A DNA stretch of 64,000 nt from Salipiger abyssi. GTDB taxonomy: Bacteria > Pseudomonadota > Alphaproteobacteria > Rhodobacterales > Rhodobacteraceae. The stretch covers positions 3,666,501 through 3,730,500 of the forward strand of contig NZ_CP015093.1 in the NCBI RefSeq assembly GCF_001975705.1, written 5' to 3'. The notes under the pieces are model-generated. The model made no database searches, was not told where the DNA came from, and saw only the letters and a list, made by a program, of their open reading frames with translations. This document shows positions 17,560 to 27,927 of this stretch, piece after piece. Position 1 is the first letter of the stretch, and each line of letters opens with the position of its first letter. Made by a program: the position numbers and the translations under genes.

Positions 17560-18275
17560 TGGATCTGCCGGCGGAGTTCCTGACGCTGTACAGCCGGCTC
17601 GACCGGCAGGGGCCGGGCCTCTCCGGCGATGCGATCTGGGCGCTGGAGCGGCTCGGGCTCTCGGGTCCGCTCGCGGTCTGCGATGCGGGCTGCGGCACCG
17701 GCGCCGATTGCGAGACGCTGGCCCGCGCGCTGCCCCGGGCGCGGATCGAGGGGGTGGAGGCGGTGCCGGCCTTTGTCGCGGCGGCGCAGCCCCGGCTGGC
17801 GGATCTGCCCAACGCCACCGTGCGTCTGGGCGATATGGGCGCGCTGGAGGGGCCTTACGATCTGATCTGGTCTGCCGGCGCGATCTATTTCCTCGGTGTG
17901 ACCGAGGGGCTGCGCGCCTGGCGCGAGGCGCTGGCGCCGGGCGGGGCTGTGGCGTTTTCGCAAGGCGTTCTGCTCAGCGAGGACGAGCCGCAGGCGGTGC
18001 GCGATTTCTGGGCGCCGGAGCCGGAAATCATCACCTGCGAGGGCGTTCTGGACCAGGTCTCCGACGCGGGCTTCGAGGTGATCGACAGCAAGCTGCTCAT
18101 CGGCGCGCCCTGGGCCGCCTATTACGACAGCCTTTCTGTGCAGATCGCGGCGCTGCGCCCGGGCGCAAGCGCGGCGATGGCAGAGGTGCTGGACGGCGCG
18201 GAACGGGAAATCGCGCTCTGGCGGCAGGCACCCGAGCGCATCGCCTATCTTCTGGTGCTGGCGCGGCCCCGCTGA
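17559..18275 (+). CDS. Class I SAM-dependent methyltransferase
   Basis: A 238-aa protein with a Rossmann-like SAM-binding fold: motif I is VCDAGCGTGADC (near residue 45), followed by an acidic ribose-binding region (IEGVEAVP), LGDMGAL and DLIWSAGAIYFLG. Resembles the small-molecule or ubiquinone-type methyltransferase family. The ATG overlaps the cimA stop (TGATGG), so the two are co-translated. The substrate is unknown. Codon use is like its neighbours'. Confidence 0.8.
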   Translation: MDLPAEFLTLYSRLDRQGPGLSGDAIWALERLGLSGPLAVCDAGCGTGADCETLARALPRARIEGVEAVPAFVAAAQPRLADLPNATVRLGDMGALEGPYDLIWSAGAIYFLGVTEGLRAWREALAPGGAVAFSQGVLLSEDEPQAVRDFWAPEPEIITCEGVLDQVSDAGFEVIDSKLLIGAPWAAYYDSLSVQIAALRPGASAAMAEVLDGAEREIALWRQAPERIAYLLVLARPR

Positions 18276-18313
18276 CCCTTTCCTTTGCAGCGCAAGCGGC
18301 TTAGGTGCAGCGC

Positions 18314-19090
18314 ATGGAATTCGATGACGATCTGACCGCCTGCGCCAGCCTAGTGGAGCGCGGCGACCCCGACCGCTTCGCCGCCGCCATGGCGGCGCCG
18401 GTGCCGGCGCGCGCGGTGCTGTTCCCGCTCTATGCCTTCAATCTCGAGGTCGCCCGCGCGCCCTGGGTCACGCAGGAAAGCACCATCGCCGAGATGCGGC
18501 TGCAATGGTGGCGCGACGCGCTGGAGGAGATCCGGGGCGGCGGCAAGGTGCGGCGGCACGAGGTGGTGACGCCGCTTTCCCGGGTGCTCGATGCGGAAAG
18601 CGCGGCGCTGCTCGACCGGCTGGTCGGCGCCCGGCGCTGGGACATCTACCGCGATCCGTTCGAGGATGCGGCGCATTTCACCCGCTATCTCGAAGAGACC
18701 TCCGGCCATCTGTTGCTTGCCGCCGGTCGCGCGCTTGGCGGCATGCCGGAGGCGGTGGCGCGGGATGCGGGCTATGCGGCGGGGCTGGCGCAGTTCCTGC
18801 GCGCGGTGCCGGAGCTCGAAGCCAACGGGCGCGTGCCGCTGGTCGATGGCCGCCCGGAGGCGGTGGCGGCGCTGGCGCAGGAAGGGCTGGCACGGCTGGC
18901 GCGGGCGCGCAAAGGGCTGAGGGACGTGGCGCGCCCGGCGCGGGCGGCGCTGCTGGCGGGCTGGCAGGCCGGGCCGCTGCTGCGGCAGGCGGCGCAGGCG
19001 CCGGGCAGGGTGGCCGAAGGCACGCTTCAGCTCTCGGAATTCCGCCGCCGCGCCCGGCTTCTGCGGCTGGCGGCGACCGGCGGGATCTAA
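18314..19090 (+). CDS. Squalene/phytoene synthase family protein, NDUFAF6-like
   Basis: A 258-aa all-helical isoprenoid-synthase-fold protein. Family features are the opening ACASLVERGDPDRF, VLFPLYAFNLEVAR, and RLQWWRDALEEI. The region ETSGHLLLAAGRALGG replaces the second aspartate-rich motif, and no DxxxD prenyl-diphosphate-binding motif is visible. That loss is typical of NDUFAF6/COQ-type members linked to respiratory complex I assembly rather than carotenoid synthesis (known for the family). A GTG three codons earlier is an alternative start. Converges on gltA with a shared terminator. Confidence 0.75.
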   Translation: MEFDDDLTACASLVERGDPDRFAAAMAAPVPARAVLFPLYAFNLEVARAPWVTQESTIAEMRLQWWRDALEEIRGGGKVRRHEVVTPLSRVLDAESAALLDRLVGARRWDIYRDPFEDAAHFTRYLEETSGHLLLAAGRALGGMPEAVARDAGYAAGLAQFLRAVPELEANGRVPLVDGRPEAVAALAQEGLARLARARKGLRDVARPARAALLAGWQAGPLLRQAAQAPGRVAEGTLQLSEFRRRARLLRLAATGGI

Positions 19091-19105
19091 GACACCGTCC
19101 CACGA

Positions 19106-19133
19106 AAAAGGCCGCCCCGGGAGGCGGCCTTTT
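19106..19133. terminator. Strong bidirectional Rho-independent terminator
   Basis: AAAAGGCCGCC arm and GGCGGCCTTTT arm around a 6-nt centre, between the convergent squalene/phytoene-synthase-like gene and gltA. A-run and T-run serve the two directions. Confidence 0.9.
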
Positions 19134-19153
19134 GTCTGTGCCGTGAGCGGCGC

Positions 19154-20452
19154 TCAGCGGTTCTCGATATCCACGTATTCGCGGATGGTGTTGCCGAGAT
19201 AGAGCTGGCGCGGACGGCCGATCTTGTGCTGCGGATCGGCGAGCTGCTCTTTCCACTGCGACACCCAGCCGACGGTGCGCGACAGCGCAAAGATCGGCGT
19301 GAACATCGAGGTCGGGAAGCCCATCGCCTCGAGAATGATGCCCGAATAGAAATCGACATTCGGGAACAGTTTCTTCTCGGCGAAATAGGGATCGGCCAGC
19401 GCCTGCTGTTCGAGCTCCTTCGCGGTGGCGAGGATCGGGTTGTTCTCGATCCCCATCAGGTCGAGCACCTCGTCGGCGGATTGCTTCATCACCGTCGCGC
19501 GCGGATCGAAGTTCTTGTAGACGCGGTGGCCGAAGCCCATCAGGCGGAACGGGTCGTTCTTGTCCTTGGCGCGGGCGATGTATTCCGGGATCTTGTCCGG
19601 CGAGCCGATCTCTTTCAGCATCTCCAGGCAGGCCTGGTTGGCGCCACCATGGGCGGGACCCCAGAGGCAGGCGATGCCGGCGGCGATACAGGCGAAGGGG
19701 TTGGCGCCCGAGGACGAGGCCAGACGCACCGTCGAGGTCGAGGCGTTCTGCTCGTGATCGGCGTGCAGGGTAAAGATCCGGTCCATGGCGCGGCTCAGGA
19801 TCGGGTCGACGTCGTAACGCTCCGCCGGCACCGAGAAGCACATGTGCAGGAAGTTCGCCGCGTAATCGAGATCGTTGCGCGGATACACGAAGGGTTGGCC
19901 GATGGAGTACTTATAGGCCATCGCCGCGATGGTCGGCATCTTGGCGATCAGACGGTGGCTGGCGATCTCGCGCTGGCGCGGGTCGCTGATATCGGTGCTG
20001 TCGTGATAGAAGGCCGACATGGCGCCGACCACACCCACCATGGTTGCCATCGGATGCGCATCGCGGCGGAAGCCGCGGAAGAAGTTGTGCATCTGCTCAT
20101 GGATCATGGTGTGGCGGGTGATGGTGTTCTCGAATTTCTCGAGTTCCGCCGCCGAGGGAAGCTCGCCGTAAAGCAGCAGGTAGCAGACTTCCAGGTAGTG
20201 CGACTTTTCCGCCAGCTGGTCGATCGGATAGCCCCGGTGCAGCAGCTCGCCCTTGTCACCGTCGATGAAGGTGATGGTGCTGTCGCAGCTTGCGGTCGAG
20301 GTGAAGCCGGGATCGTAGGTGAAGACGCCCGCCTGGGCATAGAGCTTGCGGATGTCGACCACGTCCGGGCCGGCGGTCGGCGAGTAAACCGGCAGCTCGA
20401 CGCTCTTGTCGTCGATTGTCAGCGTTGCGGATTTCGTCGGAGTGTCAGCCAT
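19154..20452 (-). CDS. gltA: Citrate synthase
   Basis: A 432-aa type II citrate synthase that condenses oxaloacetate and acetyl-CoA in the citric acid cycle. Visible are [15 protein letters not shown] (His of the oxaloacetate site), the segment [15 protein letters not shown] with a catalytic His, and [15 protein letters not shown] (oxaloacetate-binding His and Arg, with the catalytic Asp following in the family pattern). Length fits the hexameric Gram-negative form. A single gene between a bidirectional terminator and gltX, with a 107-nt upstream gap from gltX. Confidence 0.97.
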   Translation of the reverse strand: MADTPTKSATLTIDDKSVELPVYSPTAGPDVVDIRKLYAQAGVFTYDPGFTSTASCDSTITFIDGDKGELLHRGYPIDQLAEKSHYLEVCYLLLYGELPSAAELEKFENTITRHTMIHEQMHNFFRGFRRDAHPMATMVGVVGAMSAFYHDSTDISDPRQREIASHRLIAKMPTIAAMAYKYSIGQPFVYPRNDLDYAANFLHMCFSVPAERYDVDPILSRAMDRIFTLHADHEQNASTSTVRLASSSGANPFACIAAGIACLWGPAHGGANQACLEMLKEIGSPDKIPEYIARAKDKNDPFRLMGFGHRVYKNFDPRATVMKQSADEVLDLMGIENNPILATAKELEQQALADPYFAEKKLFPNVDFYSGIILEAMGFPTSMFTPIFALSRTVGWVSQWKEQLADPQHKIGRPRQLYLGNTIREYVDIENR

Positions 20453-20559
20453 GCTTCTGCGTTCCTTTCGAAAAGGCCTGGGCGCAGGGTGCGCCGCGGC
20501 GGTCTATTTCTTTCTCACATGGCCTAACGAGCCGTTTCAGGAAACGCTCTTTCAGGCCT

Positions 20560-21966
20560 TTACCCCGTCTCAGAGGTCGCTGCGTGCTCAATCCGGCGAA
20601 GCGATTCATCCTTCCCGAGCACAAGCATCATGTCGAAAACGCTCGGAGTCACCGCGCGCCCCGCAAGCGCAGCGCGCAGGGGGCCGGCAAGCTTGCCGAA
20701 TTTGGTCCCCTGATCCTCTGCGAATGCGGCCGTGGCAGCTTCGAGCTCTTCCCGCGACCAGCTAGCATTTTGCAGATGCGGCGTCAACGCAACCAGTATA
20801 CCACGGGATACAGGATCCAGCGCCTTCCGCGCCTTCTCATCCGGCTCAACCGGCGTATCCGTCAGGATAAAATGCGCTTTTTCAAGCAGTTCCGGGAAAG
20901 TCTTGGCGCGCTCTTTCAGACAGTACATGCCGCGCGCCATACCGTCGCGCTGACCTTCGGTCAGAGGCGTTTCACCGGTCACCGAGAGATAGGCGTCGAT
21001 TTCTTGCAGCAGCGCAGCATCGTCCGAGGCGGCGATATGCTGGCCGCAGAGATTCTCCAGCTTCTTGAAATCGAACCGCGCCGGAGACTTGCCGATTCCC
21101 CCCAGATCGAACCATTCGGTCGCCTGTGCGTCGGTAAAGAATTCGTCATCGCCATGGCTCCAGCCGAGCCGGGCGAGGTAATTGCGCATGCCCGCTGCCG
21201 GGTAGCCCATCTTCTGATATTCGTCGACACCGAGCGCGCCGTGGCGTTTCGACAGCTTCTTGCCGTCCGGCCCGTGGATCAGCGGGATATGCGCCCAGAC
21301 CGGCACGTCCCAGCCCATGGCGCTGTAGATGCCCATCTGCCGTGCCGCGTTGTTCAGGTGATCGTCCCCCCGGATCACATGGGTCACGCCCATGTCGTGG
21401 TCGTCGACGACGACCGCCAGCATATAGACCGGGGTGCCATCGGAACGTAACAGGATCATGTCGTCGAGCTGATCGTTGCGGATCACCACGCGGCCCTGCA
21501 CCTGATCCTCGATCACCGTCTCGCCCTCCTGCGGCGTCTTCAGCCGGATCACATAGGGCGCATCGGGGTGGGTCGCGGGATCGGCATCGCGCCAGGGGCT
21601 CTGGAACAGGGTCGAGCGGCCCTCTTCCTTCGCTTTTTCGCGAAATGCCGAAATCTCCTCCTGGGTGGAGAAACACTTATAGGCCGCACCCTTGGCCAGC
21701 AGCTCCTGGGCCACCTCGGCATGGCGGGCGGCGCCTTCGAACTGGCTGACCACATCGCCGTCATGGTCGAGCCCGAGCCAGTCGAGCCCTTGCAGAATCG
21801 CCGCGGTCGCCTCGGGGGTCGAGCGCGCGCGGTCGGTGTCTTCGATGCGCAGCAGGAATTTCCCGCCGCGGCCACGGGCGTAGAGCCAGTTGAACAGCGC
21901 CGTGCGCGCGCCGCCAATATGCAGAAAGCCGGTGGGCGACGGCGCGAAACGGGTGACGACGGACAT
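20560..21966 (-). CDS. gltX: Glutamyl-tRNA synthetase
   Basis: A 468-aa class I synthetase charging tRNA-Glu. It begins [19 protein letters not shown], with the HIGH motif as HIGG, and has KLSKRHG as the KMSKS motif near residue 240, followed by the anticodon-binding helical domain. The start is supported by GAGAGG nine nt upstream. A longer open frame extends far upstream but covers comEC antisense, so it is not coding. Divergent from comEC over 78 nt. Confidence 0.96.
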   Translation of the reverse strand: MSVVTRFAPSPTGFLHIGGARTALFNWLYARGRGGKFLLRIEDTDRARSTPEATAAILQGLDWLGLDHDGDVVSQFEGAARHAEVAQELLAKGAAYKCFSTQEEISAFREKAKEEGRSTLFQSPWRDADPATHPDAPYVIRLKTPQEGETVIEDQVQGRVVIRNDQLDDMILLRSDGTPVYMLAVVVDDHDMGVTHVIRGDDHLNNAARQMGIYSAMGWDVPVWAHIPLIHGPDGKKLSKRHGALGVDEYQKMGYPAAGMRNYLARLGWSHGDDEFFTDAQATEWFDLGGIGKSPARFDFKKLENLCGQHIAASDDAALLQEIDAYLSVTGETPLTEGQRDGMARGMYCLKERAKTFPELLEKAHFILTDTPVEPDEKARKALDPVSRGILVALTPHLQNASWSREELEAATAAFAEDQGTKFGKLAGPLRAALAGRAVTPSVFDMMLVLGKDESLRRIEHAATSETG

Positions 21967-21971
21967 GCGGA

Positions 21972-21987
21972 TTAACCTCTCGGTAAC
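21972..21987. promoter_or_regulatory. CtrA-like site in the gltX-comEC divergent region
   Basis: TTAA-N7-GTAAC (21972-21987), one mismatch from the alphaproteobacterial CtrA consensus TTAA-N7-TTAAC. A further TTAACC half-site lies at 22017-22022, 23 nt before the comEC start. CtrA control of competence genes is known in Rhodobacterales; binding here is inference. Confidence 0.35.
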
Positions 21988-22044
21988 CATGGAGGGGGTA
22001 GCGTTTGCGGCGTTCCTTAACCAGCGGACGGGGCAGGGGCAAGT

Positions 22045-24111
22045 ATGCGGCAGATCGCAGCATGGCTCGCGGCAGGGCTTATCCGGCAGCGCGGGCATCT
22101 GTTTTCCTGGGCGCCGGTGGCGCTTGGTGGCGGGATCGGCCTGTACTTTGCGCTGCCCGCAGAGCCGCCGGTCTGGGGTCTGGTGCTGGCGGGCGGGGTC
22201 GGGGCGGCCCTGCTGGCGCTGTCGCGGCGGCTGGGGGTGGGGCACGCGCCCCTGGCCGTCGCCGCAGGGCTGATCGCGCTGGGGCTGGCGCTGGCCGGCG
22301 CCCGCGCCCATCTGCTGGCCGGGCCGCAGCTCGGCTTTCGCTATTACGGCCCGATCGAGGGGCGCATCACCGCCATCGACCGCTCCGCCTCGGACGCGCT
22401 GCGCCTCACGCTCGACCGAGTGGTGCTGGAGCGCATGGCGCCCGGCGACACGCCGACGCGCGTGCGCGTCTCGCTTCATGGCACACAGGGCTTTCACAGG
22501 CCGTTTCCGGGCGAGACGGTGATCCTGACCGGCCATCTCTCGCCGCCCGGCGGCGCAGTGGAGCCCGGCGGCTTCGATTTCCGCCGCCACGCCTGGTTTC
22601 TGCGCCTGGGCGCGGTCGGCTACACCCGCACGCCGCTGCTGCTGCTGGACCCCGCGCAGGGCGGTCAGCATGTGCTGCGCGCCCGCATGTGGCTCTCGGC
22701 GCGGGTGCAGGCGAAACTGCCGGGCGAGGCCGGTGCCTTTGCCGCCGCGATCATGACCGGCGACCGCTCCGGCATCGGGCAGGAGGCGCTGGACGCGCTG
22801 CGCCACAGCAACCTGGCGCATCTTCTGGCGATCTCCGGCCTGCATATGGGGCTGCTCGCGGGCTTCGTCTTTTCCGCCACGCGGCTGGGCCTGCTGCTGC
22901 ACCCGGTGAGCCGGCATTTCTGGCCGGGAAAAAAGCTCGCCGCCGGCGTCGCACTTGTCGCCGCTGCCGGCTATCTGGCGCTCTCGGGCGGAAATGTCGC
23001 GACAGAGCGCGCCTTTGTCATGGTGGCGGTGATGCTGATGGCGGTGATCTTCGACCGCCGGGCGCTGTCTCTGCGCGCCGTAGCGCTGGCGGCGCTGATC
23101 GTGCTGCTGCTGCGCCCCGAGGCGCTGCTCGGCCCGGGCTTCCAGATGTCCTTTGCCGCCACCGTCGCGCTGGTGAGCGTCTTCGGCCTGCTGCGCCGGC
23201 TCACAATCGAGCGCCGGGCGCCGGGCTGGGCACGGCCCGTCATGGCGCTGGTGGTGTCCTCGGTCACCGCCTCACTCGCCACCGCGCCCGTCGCCATGGC
23301 GCATTTCAACCTGCTGTCGCATTACGGGCTGGCGGCAAACCTTGCGGCGGTGCCGCTGATGGGTCTGCTGGTCGTCCCGATGGCGGTGGTAGCGGCGCTG
23401 CTCATGCCGCTTGGGCTCGACGGGCTGGCGCTGGCGGTGATGCGCCCCGGGCTCGACTGGATCCTCGCGGTGGCGCGCACCGTCTCGGGATGGGAGGAAT
23501 CGCTCGGCCATATCGTCGCGCCGGGGCCCTTGGTGTTGCCGCTGCTGGCGCTCGGCGGGCTCACGCTCTGCCTCTGGCAGGGGCGCGGCCGCTCGGCCGG
23601 ACTGGCCCCCATGGTGCTGGCGGCGGCGCTCTGGAGCCTCGCCGTGCGGCCCGACATCCTGATCGCCGATACCGGCACGCTGGTGGGCGCGATGACGGAG
23701 CGTGGCCGGGCACTCTCGCGTGAAAGCGGGTCGGGCTTTCTCGCCGGGGTCTGGCTGGAGAATGACGGGCAGGCGGGCGGGCAGGAACAGGCCGCGGCGC
23801 TCTGGCCCGGCGGGCGCGAGAACCGCACGGCGCGGATCTCGCTGGCGGGGTTGCGCCTGACCCATCTTCAGGGCAAACGCGCGGCGGGCGGCTTTGCCGG
23901 CTGCGACGGGCCGGAGCTGGTGGTCTCCAGCGTCGATCTGCCGGCGATGCCCGGCTGCGATGTCTACGACCCGAAACGCCTGCGCGGCACCGGCGCCGTG
24001 GCGATCTGGCTGGAGCCCGAGGGCCGCGCGTGGTCACCGCCGCAGGGCGGCGGCTCTGGCACGGCACTCAGTAGGTGCGGATCAGCCCGACGAGCTTGCC
24101 CTGAACCTTGA
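22045..24111 (+). CDS. comEC: ComEC/Rec2 family DNA-uptake channel protein
   Basis: A 688-aa polytopic inner-membrane protein. An N-terminal DUF4131-like part has several helices and an OB-type segment ([13 protein letters not shown]). The Competence domain contains [14 protein letters not shown] and the characteristic [14 protein letters not shown]. The C-terminus after residue 540 shows a degraded extracellular region ([14 protein letters not shown]) without the metallo-beta-lactamase HxHxDH motif, as in shorter alphaproteobacterial forms. It would transport single-stranded DNA into the cytoplasm. The last 44 nt overlap lexA antisense. Confidence 0.88.
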   Translation: MRQIAAWLAAGLIRQRGHLFSWAPVALGGGIGLYFALPAEPPVWGLVLAGGVGAALLALSRRLGVGHAPLAVAAGLIALGLALAGARAHLLAGPQLGFRYYGPIEGRITAIDRSASDALRLTLDRVVLERMAPGDTPTRVRVSLHGTQGFHRPFPGETVILTGHLSPPGGAVEPGGFDFRRHAWFLRLGAVGYTRTPLLLLDPAQGGQHVLRARMWLSARVQAKLPGEAGAFAAAIMTGDRSGIGQEALDALRHSNLAHLLAISGLHMGLLAGFVFSATRLGLLLHPVSRHFWPGKKLAAGVALVAAAGYLALSGGNVATERAFVMVAVMLMAVIFDRRALSLRAVALAALIVLLLRPEALLGPGFQMSFAATVALVSVFGLLRRLTIERRAPGWARPVMALVVSSVTASLATAPVAMAHFNLLSHYGLAANLAAVPLMGLLVVPMAVVAALLMPLGLDGLALAVMRPGLDWILAVARTVSGWEESLGHIVAPGPLVLPLLALGGLTLCLWQGRGRSAGLAPMVLAAALWSLAVRPDILIADTGTLVGAMTERGRALSRESGSGFLAGVWLENDGQAGGQEQAAALWPGGRENRTARISLAGLRLTHLQGKRAAGGFAGCDGPELVVSSVDLPAMPGCDVYDPKRLRGTGAVAIWLEPEGRAWSPPQGGGSGTALSRCGSARRACPEP

Positions 24112-24763
24112 CGGCCCCCACGGGCAGCACACGCGATTCATAGGCCGGGTTGGCGGCCTCAAGCACGATCATCTCGCCCTTGCGGCGAAAGCGCTTCAGC
24201 GTCGCCTCATAGCCCTCGACCTGCGCCACCACGATATCGCCGGCCTCGGCAGAGGCGGCTTCGCGGATGATCACCACATCGCCATCGTTGATCCCGGCCT
24301 CGATCATGGAATCGCCTTTGACTTCAAGCGCATAGTGGCGGGCATTGCTGGAGAGCATGGCGCCGGGCACGGCGATGTTGGGCGGGTTGTCGGCGATGGA
24401 CTGGATCGGTTCGCCGGCAGCGATGCGGCCCAGCAGCGGCAGTTCCAGCGCCTCGATGGTCGAGACCGGCTGCGCATTGCCGGGGCGGCTGTCGGGCCGG
24501 TCCCCGTCGATCACCTGAGGCGCGAATCCCGAGCGCTTGCCGCCGAGGCTTTCCGGCAGCTTCACGATTTCGATGGCGCGCGCCCTGTGTGCCAGACGGC
24601 GGATGAAGCCGCGCTCCTCCAGCGCGGTGATAAGCCGGTGAATGCCGGATTTGGAGCGCAGATCCAGCGCCTCCTTCATCTCGTCAAAGCTCGGCGGCAC
24701 GCCGTCGCGCTGCATCCGCTTGTTGATGAAATCGAGTAGATCAAGCTGTTTCCTGGTCAGCAT
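24068..24763 (-). CDS. lexA: SOS-response repressor LexA
   Basis: A 231-aa repressor and self-cleaving protease. The N-terminal winged helix starts [13 protein letters not shown]. The cleavage site is Ala116-Gly117 (GRIAAGEPI), the catalytic Ser152 is in VKGDSMIE and Lys190 in EATLKRF. Upstream lies a perfect GTTC-N7-GTTC operator overlapping its own -10, so it is autoregulated. It is downstream of moeA on the same strand with an 83-nt gap that carries its promoter. A second LexA box in this window controls a radical SAM gene at 33 kb. Confidence 0.97.
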   Translation of the reverse strand: MLTRKQLDLLDFINKRMQRDGVPPSFDEMKEALDLRSKSGIHRLITALEERGFIRRLAHRARAIEIVKLPESLGGKRSGFAPQVIDGDRPDSRPGNAQPVSTIEALELPLLGRIAAGEPIQSIADNPPNIAVPGAMLSSNARHYALEVKGDSMIEAGINDGDVVIIREAASAEAGDIVVAQVEGYEATLKRFRRKGEMIVLEAANPAYESRVLPVGAVKVQGKLVGLIRTY

Positions 24764-24796
24764 GCGCGCCGCTCCCCGCCGGTTTACCTCCCTTTT

Positions 24797-24825
24797 GTTC
24801 TACGCATGTTCTCTTTTTGTGTCAA
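24797..24825 (-). promoter_or_regulatory. lexA promoter with LexA (SOS) box
   Basis: On the minus strand TTGACA (24820-24825), a 17-nt spacer, then TAGAAC (24797-24802). The SOS box GTTC-N7-GTTC reads on the plus strand at 24797-24811 and covers the -10. A degenerate third repeat, GTGT, follows after another 7 nt on the plus strand. Confidence 0.88.
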
Positions 24826-24846
24826 CATGCTGAGGGGACCTCCGGA

Positions 24847-26013
24847 TCAGATGCGCACGATCTCCACCAGCTCGCCGGCGGCCCGGGCCGGATCGTTCGG
24901 CGGGCGGACAACCAGCGCATCGGCGGCGCCGAGCACGCTCAGGAGCGAGCTGTCCTGGCGCTCGAAAACGCTGACGCCGGCAGTGCCGAGCCGGGCGCGC
25001 ATGTAATGCTCGCGCGGGCCGTTGGCGGGGATGGCGCGGGCCAGCGGCAGGCTCTCGCGCGGCGCGGGTTCGCTGCCCAGCCCGAGCATGGCGCGGATCA
25101 CAGGCGCCATGAAGATATGCCCGCAAACCATTGCCGATACGGGATTTCCCGGAAGACCAAGCATCATCGCATCGCCCAGGCGGCCCGACATAAGCGGCTT
25201 GCCCGGGCGCATGGCGACCTTGTGAAAAGCGCGCTCCAGCCCGAGATCGCCTGCCACCTTGGCAACCAGATCGCGGTCGCCCACCGAGGCGCCGCCGATG
25301 GTGATCACCAGGTCCGCGTCATCGGCCAGCCCCAGCACCGTCTGCAACGAGGCTTCGCTGTCGCGCGCGATGGGCAGGAGACGCGGCTCGGCGCCCAGCT
25401 CCTGCAACAGCGCATAGAGGCCGAAGGTGTTCGAGGCGATGATCTGGTCGGGACCGGGCGTCTCTCCCGGCATCACCAGCTCGTCGCCGGTGGAGATCAG
25501 CGCCACTTTCGGGCGCCGCGCGACGGGAACCTGCGCGATGTTCATCGCGGCCAGCAGAGCGATATCCTGAGGCGTGAGGCGGCGCGGGGCGGAGACGGTC
25601 TCGCCGGCGCGAAAATCATTGCCGTAAGGGCGGATATTGTCGCCATTGCCGAGCCGGTCGGTGATCAGGATTTCGTCGCCGTTGCGATCGACATCCTCCT
25701 GAATGACAACGGTTTTCACACCGTCCGGTACCGGCGCACCGGTGAAGATACGCACAGCCTCGCCAGGCCCGACCGAGCCGGTGAAGCGTTCCCCGGCGGC
25801 GGCCTCGCCGATGACGCGCAGGCGCATGCCCGGCGCGGCTTCGGTCACGCCATAACCATCCATGGCGGAGGCGGCGAAAGGCGGCTGGTCGCGCTGCGCG
25901 GTGACGGGGCGGGCAAGCACGCGCCCGGCGGCCTGCTGGAGCGGCACCTCTTCGGCCTCCAGCGGTGTCACCAGAGCGAAAAGCCGGTCGAGCGCTTCGG
26001 AGACAGAGATCAT
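24847..26013 (-). CDS. moeA: Molybdopterin molybdenumtransferase MoeA
   Basis: A 388-aa enzyme that inserts molybdate into adenylylated molybdopterin. Seen are the opening [22 protein letters not shown] (domain III start), [15 protein letters not shown], the MPT-binding domain with STGDELV and [13 protein letters not shown], and [11 protein letters not shown]. The start overlaps moaC by 4 nt (ATGA). Molybdenum cofactor genes in the trp-lexA block are usual in Rhodobacterales. Confidence 0.95.
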   Translation of the reverse strand: MISVSEALDRLFALVTPLEAEEVPLQQAAGRVLARPVTAQRDQPPFAASAMDGYGVTEAAPGMRLRVIGEAAAGERFTGSVGPGEAVRIFTGAPVPDGVKTVVIQEDVDRNGDEILITDRLGNGDNIRPYGNDFRAGETVSAPRRLTPQDIALLAAMNIAQVPVARRPKVALISTGDELVMPGETPGPDQIIASNTFGLYALLQELGAEPRLLPIARDSEASLQTVLGLADDADLVITIGGASVGDRDLVAKVAGDLGLERAFHKVAMRPGKPLMSGRLGDAMMLGLPGNPVSAMVCGHIFMAPVIRAMLGLGSEPAPRESLPLARAIPANGPREHYMRARLGTAGVSVFERQDSSLLSVLGAADALVVRPPNDPARAAGELVEIVRI

Positions 26014-26486
26014 GTCGCCTCGTACCGGCCTGATTTTCCACCGTCTTTCAGGATCACGCGGATGCCGCCGATCTCCATCGCCTTATCCACCGCCTTGGCC
26101 ATGTCATAGACCGTCAGCGCCGCGGTCGAGACCGCCGTCAGCGCCTCCATCTCGACACCGGTCTGGCCGGTGGTCTTGACCGTCGCCTCGATGCGCAGCC
26201 CGGGCAGCGCGGCGTCGGGGGTCAGCTCGACCGAAACCTTGGTGACCGGCAGCGGGTGGCAGAGCGGGATCAGCTCGGGCGTCTTCTTGGCGCCCATGAT
26301 GCCGGCGAGCCGTGCGACGCTGACGACATCACCCTTCTTTGCGCGGCCTTCGGTAATGATTTCAAAGGTCTCCGGCGCCATCTTTACCCATCCCTCGGCG
26401 GTGGCGATGCGCGCGGTCACGGCTTTGTCGGAGACATCGACCATATGCGCGTCGCCCTTGGCGTCGAAATGGCTGAGCCCGCTCAT
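26010..26486 (-). CDS. moaC: Cyclic pyranopterin monophosphate synthase MoaC
   Basis: A 158-aa enzyme that, with MoaA, turns GTP into cyclic pyranopterin monophosphate, the first molybdopterin precursor. Seen are the start [34 protein letters not shown] with its conserved Lys, PLCHPLPV and, near the C-terminus, [12 protein letters not shown]. Overlaps both neighbours (trpC upstream, moeA downstream) by 4 nt, so translation is coupled through the whole run trpG to moeA. Confidence 0.96.
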   Translation of the reverse strand: MSGLSHFDAKGDAHMVDVSDKAVTARIATAEGWVKMAPETFEIITEGRAKKGDVVSVARLAGIMGAKKTPELIPLCHPLPVTKVSVELTPDAALPGLRIEATVKTTGQTGVEMEALTAVSTAALTVYDMAKAVDKAMEIGGIRVILKDGGKSGRYEAT

Positions 26487-27286
26487 GCCGCCACCGGATC
26501 CCTGAGCAGCGCGCGGGTGGCGGTCTCCACATCGGCCTGCCGCATCAGGCTCTCGCCGATGAGGAAGGTGCGGGCGCCGCAAGCGGCCATATCGGCAAGA
26601 TCTGCGGGCGTGTTGAGCCCGCTTTCGGAGATCAGCAGACGCGCGCCCGGCACGGCTTTGGACAGCTCGCGCGTCGTCTCAAGAGTGGTCTTGAAGGTTT
26701 TGAGATTGCGGTTGTTTATCCCGATGAGAGGAGACTTCAGATCGAGCGCACGGTCCAGCTCGGCGGCGTCATGCACCTCGATCAGCGCGTCCATGCCCCA
26801 GCCGAACGCGGCGTCTTCGAGTTCCGCCGCCTGCGCGTCGGAGACGCTGGCCATGATGATCAGGATACAGTCTGCCCCGAGCGCGCGGGCCTCGGCCACC
26901 TGATAGGTGTCGTACATGAAATCCTTGCGCAGCGCCGGCAGCGCCGTGGCCGCGCGGGCCTCGGTCAGGAAGGATTTGGCGCCTTGAAAGGAGGGGGTAT
27001 CGGTCAGGACCGAGAGGCAGGTGGCACCGCCCAGCTCATAGGCGCGGGCCAGCGTCGCGGGATGAAAATCTTCTCGAATCAATCCCTTGGAGGGCGAGGC
27101 TTTCTTGACCTCGGCGATCAGCCCGTAGCCGCTGGCCGATGCCTCGCGTAACGCCTTGGCGAAGGGGCGCACCGGCGTGGCGGCGCGCGCCTCGGCCTCG
27201 ACCTCCGCCAGCGGTTTTGCGGCTTTGTCGGCGGCGATCTCTTCCAGCTTGTAGGCCTTGATCTTGTCGAGGATCGTCTGGGTCAT
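26483..27286 (-). CDS. trpC: Indole-3-glycerol phosphate synthase
   Basis: A 267-aa TIM-barrel enzyme closing the indole ring in tryptophan synthesis. Key features are [15 protein letters not shown] (catalytic Lys), [38 protein letters not shown] and [11 protein letters not shown] (phosphate site). A longer open frame upstream is excluded because the chosen ATG overlaps the ung stop by 4 nt and begins the usual N-terminus ([14 protein letters not shown]). It is separated from trpD by the ung gene, an unusual order. Confidence 0.95.
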   Translation of the reverse strand: MTQTILDKIKAYKLEEIAADKAAKPLAEVEAEARAATPVRPFAKALREASASGYGLIAEVKKASPSKGLIREDFHPATLARAYELGGATCLSVLTDTPSFQGAKSFLTEARAATALPALRKDFMYDTYQVAEARALGADCILIIMASVSDAQAAELEDAAFGWGMDALIEVHDAAELDRALDLKSPLIGINNRNLKTFKTTLETTRELSKAVPGARLLISESGLNTPADLADMAACGARTFLIGESLMRQADVETATRALLRDPVAA

Positions 27287-27927
27287 GGCGTCGTCCAGTT
27301 TATCGGCGTGTCGCCCCTTGCAATAAGCCACTCGTTGACGCGGGAAAAGGGGCGCGATCCGAAAAAGCCGCGCCGTGCGGAAAGCGGCGAGGGATGAGCC
27401 GAGCGCAGGATCAGGTGATCGGGCCCGTGGATATGTTTGGCAAAGCCCTGCGCATGGTTGCCCCAGAGGATGAAGGCGCGGGGATGTTCGGAAAGGCTTT
27501 CAATCACTTGCGCGGTGAGTTTCGACCAGCCGAGCCTGGCATGCGCACCGGCGCTGCCGGCGGGCACGGTGAGCGCGGTGTTGAGCAGCAGCACGCCCTG
27601 CGCCGCCCAGAAGCGTAGATCGCCATTCGGCGGGCAGGCGCCGAACTCCTCCTGCAACTCCTTGTAGATATTGCTCAGCGAGCGCGGCAGCGGGCGCACA
27701 TCGGGCGCGACGGAAAAGGCCAGCCCATGGGCGTGGCCGGGGGTCGGGTAGGGATCCTGACCGAGGATCACCACGCGCACCGCCTCAGGCGCGCAGGCGT
27801 CGAGCGCGGCAAAGATCTGCGGCGCGGGCGGCAGGATCTGGCGCCCGTCCTCAGCCAGCGCGGCCTCGATACGCGGCAGATCCTGCGTAAAGAAGGGCAG
27901 ATGCGCCCAGGCCGGCGGCGGGGTCAT
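27283..27927 (-). CDS. ung: Uracil-DNA glycosylase, family 1
   Basis: A 214-aa DNA repair enzyme that removes uracil from DNA. The water-activating motif GQDPYP (catalytic Asp58) and the minor-groove loop HPSPLSA (catalytic His178) are both intact; LLLNTALTV and FILWGNHAQ are other family motifs. It overlaps trpD and trpC by 4 nt each, so it is embedded in the tryptophan operon and would be translated with it. Confidence 0.95.
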   Translation of the reverse strand: MTPPPAWAHLPFFTQDLPRIEAALAEDGRQILPPAPQIFAALDACAPEAVRVVILGQDPYPTPGHAHGLAFSVAPDVRPLPRSLSNIYKELQEEFGACPPNGDLRFWAAQGVLLLNTALTVPAGSAGAHARLGWSKLTAQVIESLSEHPRAFILWGNHAQGFAKHIHGPDHLILRSAHPSPLSARRGFFGSRPFSRVNEWLIARGDTPINWTTP

